In this document: positions 1 to 6,936 of the stretch, one piece after another | How the letters are laid out: each line of letters begins with the position of its first letter | Position numbering within the stretch: position 1 is the stretch's first letter | Assembly (NCBI GenBank): GCA_045586995.1 | Contig: JAZNBI010000043.1 | Location: forward strand, 1 to 11,038 | Length of the DNA stretch: 11,038 nt | Reading direction: 5' to 3' | Source: JAZNBI01 sp045586995 | Lineage (GTDB): Bacteria > Bacillota > Clostridia > Oscillospirales > CAG-272 | The notes under the pieces: generated by a model | What the model saw: the letters and a program-made list of their open reading frames with translations, nothing else | What the model was told of the DNA's origin: nothing | The model's database searches: none | Translations under genes and position numbers: made by a program

Positions 1-110
1 TCGGGAAGATAAAAGGTGTGAGTGCCGAAGGCGGTTGAGGCGAAAGACCGTTCTGGCACAATAGGATAATACTTGTTGTGTTGTCGCATTTTTTTGCGGA
101 GCGCTATCCG
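1..110 (+). promoter_or_regulatory. Lysine riboswitch (L box) aptamer, 3' half; 5' part cut off by the window edge
   Basis: This is the ligand-binding part of a lysine-sensing leader RNA in front of dapA. The visible part follows the order of the known lysine aptamer: an AAAGG...GAG stretch, the conserved GCCGAAG (24-30), then helix P3 (about 31-35 with 48-52, including one G-T wobble). CTGG follows at 53-56, then P4 (57-61 with 76-80), then GTC (83-85), P5 (GCA 86-88 with TGC 95-97, T-rich loop), GGAG (98-101) and the 3' strand of P1, GCTATC (103-108). I compared these blocks from memory with the Bacillus subtilis lysC and Thermotoga maritima aptamers. The 5' strand of P1 and most of P2 must lie before base 1. 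Lysine binding is inferred from the family; the lysine genes directly downstream support it. Confidence 0.9.
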
Positions 111-200
111 ATTTATACTTGAAATTTTTGTGATATTGCGATATGTGGATATATGCATAATATGTTTACTTGTGTCGCTTTTCGTCGGTATAACGATAGC
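103..200 (+). promoter_or_regulatory. Candidate antiterminator helix of the lysine leader
   Basis: The P1 3' strand GCTATC (103-108) is exactly complementary to GATAGC (195-200), and TTATAC (113-118) is exactly complementary to GTATAA (188-193). G110 can also pair with C194. The two 6-bp blocks are in register and give one long interrupted helix. A smaller hairpin (138-143 with 173-178, one G-T pair) can form on top. This helix uses the P1 3' strand needed by the lysine-bound aptamer and the first three bases (198-200) of the terminator stem. It therefore fits the role of the lysine-free, transcription-on fold. The pairings are seen in the sequence; the switching role is inference. No gene is seen between 111 and 197. 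Confidence 0.65.
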
Positions 201-222
201 CGTTCTGAACGGCTGTTTTTTT
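198..222 (+). terminator. Intrinsic terminator of the lysine leader
   Basis: AGCCGTT (198-204) and AACGGCT (208-214) form a perfect 7-bp stem closed by the three-base loop CTG. G215 and a run of seven T (216-222) follow. It sits after the riboswitch aptamer and 28 bases before the dapA start codon. It can only form fully when bases 198-200 are not taken by the candidate antiterminator. Lysine bound to the aptamer would hold P1 closed, free this stem and stop transcription before dapA. Confidence 0.87.
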
Positions 223-236
223 ATATTAAAAATGAA

Positions 237-243
237 AGAGGGA
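237..243 (+). promoter_or_regulatory. Ribosome binding site of dapA
   Basis: The purine-rich AGAGGGA has its core GAGGG at 238-242 and ends seven bases before the ATG at 250. It decides the start: the in-frame ATG at 232 and the longer open frame from 73 have no such site, and they run through the terminator and aptamer. Confidence 0.8.
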
Positions 244-249
244 AATGTT

Positions 250-1140
250 ATGAAAAACACTGTATTTAAAGGCGTGGCTACTGCGTTGATTACTCCGATG
301 AACGAGAACGGAATAGATTATAAAGCTCTGGCAAAACTTATTGAATGGCAGATCGCCGAAGGGGTAAATGCCGTTGTTTCCTGCGGAACAACAGGCGAGA
401 GTTCAACTCTTACCGATGAAGAACATAAAGACGTTATAAAATTCACCGTAGAACAGGTTGCAGGCAGAATTCCGGTTATTGCCGGAACGGGAAGCAATGA
501 TACCGATTATGCTATTTCGTTGACTGAATACGCGTGCGAAGTGGGAGCAGACGCAATGCTGCTCGTTACACCTTATTACAATAAGGCAACTCAAAAAGGT
601 CTTGTCAAAAGTTTTTCTCTTATTGCGGATAAGAGCACGAAGCCGATTATTTTGTATAACGTTCCTTCGAGAACGGGTGTAAATATGAGTGCCGCTACTT
701 GCGCTGAGCTTGCAGAGCATCCGAATATTTGCGCGGTTAAAGAGGCGTGCGGTAACATTTCACAGATTGCGGAAATCGCCGCGTTAACTAAAGGTAAATT
801 GGATATATATTCGGGTAACGATGACCAGATAGTTCCTATCATGTCCTTGGGAGGTATTGGTGTTATTTCGGTTCTTTCGAACGTAATGCCGAGAAAAACC
901 GTTGAAATATGCGATAGATTCTTTAACGGTGATGTTGCGGGAAGCGCAAAAATTCAGCTTGATCTTCTTCCGCTTATCAATGCGCTTTTCTCGGAGGTCA
1001 ATCCGATTCCGGTAAAGGCGGCAATGGCGGCAATGGGCTTTTGTGACAATTACCTTAAGCTTCCGTTGACCACGATGGAAATCAAAAACGAGGAAAAATT
1101 GCTCGCTATTATGAAATCAAACGGACTGTTGAAGGACTAA
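250..1140 (+). CDS. dapA: 4-hydroxy-tetrahydrodipicolinate synthase
   Basis: DapA condenses pyruvate with aspartate-4-semialdehyde to give 4-hydroxy-tetrahydrodipicolinate, the first committed step of the diaminopimelate/lysine pathway, in the cytoplasm. The 296-residue product has the usual family length and is a single TIM barrel. Visible landmarks are GTTGES (46-51), TPYYNK with Y110, YNVPSRTG (136-143) with Y136 and the substrate-binding R141, and the Schiff-base lysine K164 in AVKEACGN. GGIGVISVLSN follows at 201-211. T47, Y110 and Y136 correspond to the Escherichia coli catalytic triad T44/Y107/Y133. The start at 250 has a good ribosome binding site and matches the family N-terminus (MKNTVFKGVATALITP). 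Of the E. coli lysine-feedback residues, H56, N80 and Y106 are kept (H59, N83, Y109), but H53 and E84 are replaced (D56, Y87), so inhibition by lysine may be weak. It is the first gene after the riboswitch; dapB follows after 35 bases. Confidence 0.97.
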   Translation: MKNTVFKGVATALITPMNENGIDYKALAKLIEWQIAEGVNAVVSCGTTGESSTLTDEEHKDVIKFTVEQVAGRIPVIAGTGSNDTDYAISLTEYACEVGADAMLLVTPYYNKATQKGLVKSFSLIADKSTKPIILYNVPSRTGVNMSAATCAELAEHPNICAVKEACGNISQIAEIAALTKGKLDIYSGNDDQIVPIMSLGGIGVISVLSNVMPRKTVEICDRFFNGDVAGSAKIQLDLLPLINALFSEVNPIPVKAAMAAMGFCDNYLKLPLTTMEIKNEEKLLAIMKSNGLLKD

Positions 1141-1175
1141 GCTCAAAAAGTATAAAATTTTGAACGGAGATAAAA

Positions 1176-1919
1176 ATGAGACTTATAATTAACGGCGCCA
1201 ACGGCAGAATGGGAAAAGAGATCGTTGCTTTGGCTATTAACGGATACAAGGGCGCAGAGCTTGTCGCAGGTGTTGATGTAAATCCGCCCGAAAGTGCACC
1301 CTATCACATATACCGCGCTCTCGATGAGGTAAGCGAAGATGCAGATTGCATTATTGATTTCTCGCATCATTCGTGCACAAGAGAATTGGTTGATTTTGCC
1401 ATTCGTAAAAAAATGCCATTGATGATAGCAACAACGGGGCACAGTGCCGAGGAGCTTGAAATCATTAAAGAAGCGTCAAAGCAGATCCCGATTTTTATTT
1501 CGGCTAATATGTCGGTGGGTGTTGCTTTGCTTTGCGAGCTTGCGAAAATTGCAGCGAAAACGCTTCCCGAGGCAGATATTGAAATTATAGAGAAGCATCA
1601 TAATCGCAAGCTTGATGCCCCGAGCGGAACGGCATTGCTTTTGGCAGACGAGATAAAGACGGTTCGAGAGAATTCAAAATATGTTTTTGGCAGAGGCGGT
1701 CAGGGTAAGCGAGAAACCGAAGAAATCGGGATTCACGCCGTAAGAATCGGAAATATTGTCGGAGAGCATGAGATTATTGTGGGTACAGATACCCAGACTA
1801 TTACATTAAAGCATGAGGCGCACAGCAGAGCTTTGTTTGCTGAGGGTGCTATAACAGCCGCGCTTTTCTTGTATAAGATGCCGAGCGGACTTTATAATAT
1901 GCACGATATGATAAAATAA
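1176..1919 (+). CDS. dapB: 4-hydroxy-tetrahydrodipicolinate reductase
   Basis: DapB reduces the DapA product with NAD(P)H to tetrahydrodipicolinate. The 247-residue protein is a little shorter than the E. coli enzyme (273) but ends in the family-typical GLYNMHDMIK, so it looks complete. The N-terminal Rossmann motif is GANGRMG (7-13). ATTGH (85-89) lines the cofactor site. The signature EKHHNRKLDAPSGTA (139-153) contains the catalytic H141 and K145. The acidic D34 after the second strand is not followed by the arginine that in E. coli contacts the NADPH phosphate; use of NADH is therefore possible, but this is inference. The start is backed by CGGAGA at 1165-1170, five bases upstream. The gene lies 35 bases after dapA and 25 bases before lysA, with no promoter or terminator evident between them, so it is probably co-transcribed under the lysine riboswitch. 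Confidence 0.96.
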   Translation: MRLIINGANGRMGKEIVALAINGYKGAELVAGVDVNPPESAPYHIYRALDEVSEDADCIIDFSHHSCTRELVDFAIRKKMPLMIATTGHSAEELEIIKEASKQIPIFISANMSVGVALLCELAKIAAKTLPEADIEIIEKHHNRKLDAPSGTALLLADEIKTVRENSKYVFGRGGQGKRETEEIGIHAVRIGNIVGEHEIIVGTDTQTITLKHEAHSRALFAEGAITAALFLYKMPSGLYNMHDMIK

Positions 1920-1944
1920 TACGTTTGAATTGGAAATATATTAT

Positions 1945-3252
1945 ATGAATAACACACTTATAAATCAATCAATATCTTACAGAAACGAATCTCTTTGTTT
2001 TTGCGAACATGATTTGGTTAAGCTTGCTAAAAAATACGGAACACCGTTATATGTTATGAGCGAGGATATTATTCGTTCAAATTGCAGAAAATATATAAAC
2101 GCAATGCGTAAATATTTCGGTGACAACGCTATGCCGTTATACGCAGGCAAGGCGGCGGCATTTAAAAAAATATATGGGATCATGAAAGAAGAAGGTATGG
2201 GTATTGACGTGGTTTCTTCGGGAGAGATATACACGGCAAATGCCGCGGGATATCCTCTCGAAAACGCATACTTTCACGGTAACAATAAAACAGACGAGGA
2301 TATAAATTACGCAATTGATTGCGGAGTCGGATATTTTGTGGCGGATAATTTTGAGGAGCTTGATGCAATCAATTCTATTTGCAAGGCGCGCGGAATCGTT
2401 CAGGATATACTTATCAGGATAACACCCGGTATAGATCCGCATACATACGACGCAGTTGCAACCGGAAAGGTGGATTCAAAATTCGGCTCCGCAATAGAAA
2501 CCGGTCAAGCCGAAAAAATCACCGAATATGCACTTTCGCTCAGCAATGTTTGCTTAAGGGGCTTTCACTGCCACGTCGGCTCGCAGGTTTTGGATTCGAG
2601 TGTTTATCTGAGCACGTCAAATATAATGCTTGAGTTTGTAGCAAAAATGAAAGAGCGCTTTGGCTATGAAACAGAGCAGCTTGACCTTGGCGGCGGTTAC
2701 GGAGTCCGTTATATCCATGAGCATAAACCGCTGGACATAGATAAAAGCATTAAAGAGGTTGCCGCCTTTATTTACAATAAAGCAGCCGAGCTTTCTGTTA
2801 AGGTTCCCAAAATACTTATGGAGCCGGGAAGAAGCATCGTCGGAGATGCAGGGGTAACGCTTTATACGGTAGGAACGGTGAAAACCATTCCCGGTTATAA
2901 GACCTACGTATCGGTCGACGGAGGAATGACTGACAATCCGCGCTTTGCGCTTTATAAATCTCCTTACACCGTGCTTGCGGCAAACCGAATCTTTAAAAAC
3001 GGGGAAATTTGCTGTTCGGTAGTGGGGCGTTGTTGTGAAAGCGGTGATATTATTCAGGAAAACGTTATATTGCCGAAGGAGATCTGCCGAGGGGATATAC
3101 TTGCCGTGCTTACAACGGGAGCATACAATTATTCGATGTCATCAAATTACAATCGCATACCCAGACCGCCTGTTATTATGCTCAACGGCGACAAGGATTA
3201 TATCGCTGTAAAGCGTGAAACCTTTGAGGATGTTATTGCAAACGATATGTAA
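1945..3252 (+). CDS. lysA: Diaminopimelate decarboxylase
   Basis: LysA removes CO2 from meso-diaminopimelate to give L-lysine, the last step of the pathway, using pyridoxal phosphate. The product is 435 residues, normal for the family: a fold-type III alanine-racemase-like barrel followed by a C-terminal beta domain. Landmarks are YAGKA with the cofactor lysine K69, FHCHVGSQ (207-214), the phosphate-binding GGGYG (249-253) and EPGRS (293-297). CCESGD (363-368) holds the likely catalytic C364 donated across the dimer, and GAYNYSMSSNYN (392-403) carries substrate/cofactor-site tyrosines. I chose the ATG at 1945 because a weak GGAAA (1932-1936) precedes it by eight bases. A TTG at 1930 would add five residues but has no ribosome binding site. 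A strong terminator lies 35 bases after the stop. Related decarboxylases of carboxynorspermidine or ornithine are less likely given the operon. Confidence 0.96.
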   Translation: MNNTLINQSISYRNESLCFCEHDLVKLAKKYGTPLYVMSEDIIRSNCRKYINAMRKYFGDNAMPLYAGKAAAFKKIYGIMKEEGMGIDVVSSGEIYTANAAGYPLENAYFHGNNKTDEDINYAIDCGVGYFVADNFEELDAINSICKARGIVQDILIRITPGIDPHTYDAVATGKVDSKFGSAIETGQAEKITEYALSLSNVCLRGFHCHVGSQVLDSSVYLSTSNIMLEFVAKMKERFGYETEQLDLGGGYGVRYIHEHKPLDIDKSIKEVAAFIYNKAAELSVKVPKILMEPGRSIVGDAGVTLYTVGTVKTIPGYKTYVSVDGGMTDNPRFALYKSPYTVLAANRIFKNGEICCSVVGRCCESGDIIQENVILPKEICRGDILAVLTTGAYNYSMSSNYNRIPRPPVIMLNGDKDYIAVKRETFEDVIANDM

Positions 3253-3287
3253 TTTCGGAAAAGGGGATCATATCCGACCGAGTTACT

Positions 3288-3329
3288 AAAAAATGCTTAT
3301 CATACACGAGAGTATGATAAGCATTTTTT
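3288..3329. terminator. Bidirectional intrinsic terminator between lysA and addA
   Basis: Bases 3288-3305 and 3312-3329 are perfect reverse complements (18 bp) around the six-base loop ACGAGA. The stem begins with six A and ends with six T, so either strand gives a hairpin followed by a U-tract. It starts 35 bases after the lysA stop and lies 22 bases after the addA stop on the other strand. The two operons converge here, so one element can end both transcripts. Nothing else is seen in the 99 bases between the two stops. Confidence 0.92.
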
Positions 3330-3351
3330 GTATATGTCTTGCTGTTCAAGG

Positions 3352-6300
3352 CTATATTTTTGGCACTTCGATCTCAAACGCTTCTCCGAGAGGCAATGAA
3401 TATATCATTACGGCAGAGGGACTTTTTCCGTAAAGACGAATTACAGCCGTGCGATAATAAGACAATTGCCGCTTGTGGCGTTGCTCGAGCTTTTCTTTGG
3501 CTGCCTCGGGATTGGAAATTTCATACTCGTTGAGATGGTCGGTCTTGTAATCACAAAGGATCAGATTACCGTCCTTATCCTCAAACAAAAGGTCTATAAT
3601 ACCCTGAACGAGCAGATTTTCGTTTTCAAGCGAGGCGGCAAGCTCTTTGTCGGCTGTGAAGCTTTTTGCGGGCAGAAAAATATTAAATCTTTGCTCCCGT
3701 CGAATGTTTTTTGCGCTTTTCAGCATAGAGTAAAACCGACTCTTGAAGAATTTTTCGATTTGGGCGATATTTATTTTGGACGCGGTTTCTTTGGGAATGA
3801 ATTTATTTTCCGTCAAACGGTCAAGCTCTGCCCGGACTCCGAATTTTTCCACAAGCGAAAAATCACAAAATTGAAGGAATACGTGCGTGGCAGTACCTTT
3901 TTCGGCTGCAGTCGGCAGCGCCCGACGGGAAGCGTCCATAAATGTCGGAGCATCAACAAAGTCAGGCAAAGAGTTTGTGTTTTCAAGCGTTTCGAGGTCT
4001 ACGGTATTTTCGTCCAAAACCTCGGGATAAAGTCTGGAAACCGAAAGCTTTGCGGGAACGCGCGAGAGCGCTGAATACGGATATTTAAACAAAAATCTTT
4101 CGGATATGATGCTTTTCATTTTGTCAAATCTTTCTTCATCGGAAAGCGAAGTCATAACGCCTGCAGAAGCAATTTGGTTTTTAAACACCTGTGGCTTTTT
4201 TAATTCTGTTGGATCTATAATTGAAAGCTCATAGCATTTATCATCAAAAAGATTCGGGAAAGAAAGCGGAAGAAGGAAGGGATAGTAATATTTTTTCTTA
4301 AGGAAGCTTTCCTTTGATGCGATATTGCACTCAAAACGCGCCTCGCTTAATATTTTCTCAAATCTATCCTTTGCTGTAATATAAAGCCGCTCTTTTGCTC
4401 TGGTACAAGCTACGTAAAGCAGGCGCATTGCTTCTTCGGTCTTTTCCTGTTCATTGATAATGTCAATGGGCAAATCGATAGGCGAACCGTATTTGGCGAA
4501 GCCGGAGCTGTGAGGAATATCAAATGCCAATCCGAATTTTGAATTGAAAGCAAATTTTTCCTGATTGCTGCGGTTGTAAATTTTATAATGTGTGTGAGAT
4601 ACGAAGCACACCTTGAATTCAAGTCCTTTTGACTTGTGTACGGTCATAATTTTAACCGCATTTTCGCTTTGATTGCCCGAGGGTACGGTGAGCTCGTGTC
4701 CGGATTCCAAAATATCGTTTAGGTATTTTATAAAATTATGAAGTCCCTTAAATCCACCGTTTTCAAATTTGCGAGCATATTCATAAAAAGAGGTGATGTT
4801 TTGGTCATCCTCTTTTTTTACAAGCGAACCTACCGCCATATCGCGCCATAAGTATCGCACAAAGTCGTAAACAGGCATTTTTTGCGACAGCTTTCGATAT
4901 TCTTCGACTTTACTTATGACAAAAGTCGATTTTTTCTTTAGATCAGAGGAATCATCCGCTTGGGATTGCAACAACAGCGCATCGTAAACCGAGCAGGATT
5001 TTTCTGAAAAGCTTTTTATTTCCATGAGCTCTTGCATTGAAAAATCGAAAAACGGCGAGCGTAAAGTCGCGGTCGTATATATGTCGCGTCGAGGATTGTC
5101 TATCATACATAAAAATGAAAATATGAGCAGCACCTCGGGATTTTCGAAAAGTATGCTGTCGGTCGTGTTGATACAGGGTATTCCAAATTCGGAAAGTGCC
5201 TTTTCAACCTGCAAGCTTTGTTCATTTTTGAACGTAAGTATCGCTATATCACCAAAGTTAATAGAAGAACCGTCGGCATTTTTTCCTTCCTTTACAAGTG
5301 CAGAAATTTCATTTATGATATAAATAAGCTCAGGAGAAATGTCAAGCCCTACGGAGTATTTGTTCTTCGTCTGGTCTATCAAGGTGATATTTACTTTAGG
5401 CGAAACGTAGTCCTCGCGAGGCAATGCTTTTGAAAAAATAAGGTTGTCCTTTTCGGTGTATCCTACAGAATCCTTGAAAATTCCGAAAATATATGAAAAT
5501 ACAAGATTTGAAAAATCGATTATATTTTTATCGCATCTGAAATTATTAGACATGGTAATCGATGCGCATTTGGAATTTTCGGAGGATTTAACGTCGGGGA
5601 AGCTTTTTTTTATATTTGCGAATATAGTCGAATCCGCGCCTCTGAAGGCATATATGCTCTGCTTGATATCTCCGACCATAAACAGATTGGTAGAATTTGA
5701 AATTGCGGAGAAGATTTCGGATTGCATAGCATCAACGTCCTGAAACTCGTCTATATAAATGCAATCGAAATTGCGGCGGTATTGCTCGGCAAGCTCTGTC
5801 GGCTTTTTATCCTTGACAAGCAGCTTGTGGGCGTAATAGCTTATATCCGAAAATTCAAAAATATTTCGCGACATTTTTTCGTCGTTTAACCTTCGGTCAA
5901 ATTCGTTAAGAAAAATTGAGAGATTGTTATAAATGTCAGCCGATTTGGTCAAAAGGTCAGATATAAGCTCTTGACTGTATGTAAAATAGCTTTTTACGAG
6001 CGACCTTGCGAAATCGCGCGCTTTTGTATTTGCAAACTTGAATTTTTCGGATTCTTCCGGTAATTCACTGCATTTTTTAACGCCGATATATTCATAATTT
6101 TCGGCAATGGTTTTAGCTTTTTCGTAATCATTCTGTTCAACGGTGCTCGAAAGCTCGTCAAAAAAGCTTTTATTTTGGTTGTAAGAAGGAGAGTATGCCG
6201 AAAAGAATTTTTGGCTGTCACATCCCGCTGAAAATGCTTGCTCGATTCGTGAACGGTGATAATTTATCATGTCAAGAAGCCGTGTCTTTATTGGGGCCCC

Positions 6301-6936
6301 GATATATGAGGCGAAAAACGGCTTGTCTTTATCGGCTGTCAATACATTCGAAAAATCATTTAAAAACGACAGGGAGCGAGGACTTTTTTTTAGCTTTTCG
6401 TACACGTCAAGCAGATTTTTGCTAAACTCCTTGCAGTCGCGTATATTTATGAATATATCGGAAATTGAACGAATGTCAAATTCAAATTTACCGTCATAGC
6501 AATCATCGATCAAGTCGTCCATAATGTTTTTTTTGGTTAAAAGCATTTCAGAGCTTTCGCCTATTCTGATTTTCGGCGGAAGAGAAAGCTTTTCAAAATT
6601 CGCGTGAACGATATCAAGATAAAAGGAGTCTATGGTGGAAATTTTTGCGCTTCCGAGCGACATCATTTGATGCGCTAAATGCTCATTTTCGGGATTTTTG
6701 TCGAGCGCATCGGAAAGCGCTTTCGATATACGCGCGCGCAGTTCTGCCGCAGCGGCTCGGGTATACGTGACTATGAGCAATCGTGAAATATCGATGGGGG
6801 AGTCAGTGCTTGTTAAGGAGCGTATAATGCGTTCGGTAAGCACGGCGGTTTTTCCAGAGCCGGCGCCTGCCGAAAGCAGTAGCGTTTTACCGCTCGTATT
6901 AATAGCCGCAGCTTGTGTCGGTGTCCAGTCAGTCAT
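3352..6936 (-). CDS. addA: ATP-dependent helicase/nuclease AddA
   Basis: AddA is the motor and one of the two nuclease subunits of AddAB, which unwinds and resects DNA double-strand breaks before RecA-mediated recombination. The 1194-residue product is close to the B. subtilis protein (about 1230). UvrD-like SF1 helicase motifs occur in order: Q motif WTPTQ (4-8), Walker A GAGSGKT (24-30), motif Ia TYTRAAAAELRARI (57-70), Walker B DEFQD (396-400), motif III GDIKQSIYAFRGAD (422-435), NNFR (464-467), motif V TVHKSKGLEF (765-774) and motif VI LLYVACTRAKERL (839-851). A C-terminal RecB-family nuclease domain has H1018, D1115, DYK (1129-1131) and Q1157. The start overlaps the addB stop by 8 nt (ATGACTGA). 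Purine-rich GGAGGAGGAAAG (6956-6945) upstream supports it and suggests translational coupling. All motor and nuclease residues are present, so it should be active. PcrA/UvrD is excluded by the nuclease domain and by the partner gene. Confidence 0.96.
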   Translation of the reverse strand: MTDWTPTQAAAINTSGKTLLLSAGAGSGKTAVLTERIIRSLTSTDSPIDISRLLIVTYTRAAAAELRARISKALSDALDKNPENEHLAHQMMSLGSAKISTIDSFYLDIVHANFEKLSLPPKIRIGESSEMLLTKKNIMDDLIDDCYDGKFEFDIRSISDIFINIRDCKEFSKNLLDVYEKLKKSPRSLSFLNDFSNVLTADKDKPFFASYIGAPIKTRLLDMINYHRSRIEQAFSAGCDSQKFFSAYSPSYNQNKSFFDELSSTVEQNDYEKAKTIAENYEYIGVKKCSELPEESEKFKFANTKARDFARSLVKSYFTYSQELISDLLTKSADIYNNLSIFLNEFDRRLNDEKMSRNIFEFSDISYYAHKLLVKDKKPTELAEQYRRNFDCIYIDEFQDVDAMQSEIFSAISNSTNLFMVGDIKQSIYAFRGADSTIFANIKKSFPDVKSSENSKCASITMSNNFRCDKNIIDFSNLVFSYIFGIFKDSVGYTEKDNLIFSKALPREDYVSPKVNITLIDQTKNKYSVGLDISPELIYIINEISALVKEGKNADGSSINFGDIAILTFKNEQSLQVEKALSEFGIPCINTTDSILFENPEVLLIFSFLCMIDNPRRDIYTTATLRSPFFDFSMQELMEIKSFSEKSCSVYDALLLQSQADDSSDLKKKSTFVISKVEEYRKLSQKMPVYDFVRYLWRDMAVGSLVKKEDDQNITSFYEYARKFENGGFKGLHNFIKYLNDILESGHELTVPSGNQSENAVKIMTVHKSKGLEFKVCFVSHTHYKIYNRSNQEKFAFNSKFGLAFDIPHSSGFAKYGSPIDLPIDIINEQEKTEEAMRLLYVACTRAKERLYITAKDRFEKILSEARFECNIASKESFLKKKYYYPFLLPLSFPNLFDDKCYELSIIDPTELKKPQVFKNQIASAGVMTSLSDEERFDKMKSIISERFLFKYPYSALSRVPAKLSVSRLYPEVLDENTVDLETLENTNSLPDFVDAPTFMDASRRALPTAAEKGTATHVFLQFCDFSLVEKFGVRAELDRLTENKFIPKETASKINIAQIEKFFKSRFYSMLKSAKNIRREQRFNIFLPAKSFTADKELAASLENENLLVQGIIDLLFEDKDGNLILCDYKTDHLNEYEISNPEAAKEKLEQRHKRQLSYYRTAVIRLYGKSPSAVMIYSLPLGEAFEIEVPKI

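Noticed and set aside
73..249. An in-frame 59-residue N-terminal extension of DapA with a hydrophobic stretch
   Set aside because: It runs through the end of the aptamer and the intrinsic terminator and has no ribosome binding site. The DapA family begins at the ATG at 250.
1930..1944. A TTG start for lysA five codons upstream
   Set aside because: No Shine-Dalgarno sequence precedes it, while the ATG at 1945 has GGAAA at a suitable distance. The call is moderate because that site is weak too.
3466..4074. A 202-codon open frame on the plus strand opposite addA
   Set aside because: It lies wholly antisense to the conserved AddA C-terminal region, including its nuclease domain. Its product resembles no family I know and has a shadow-like composition.
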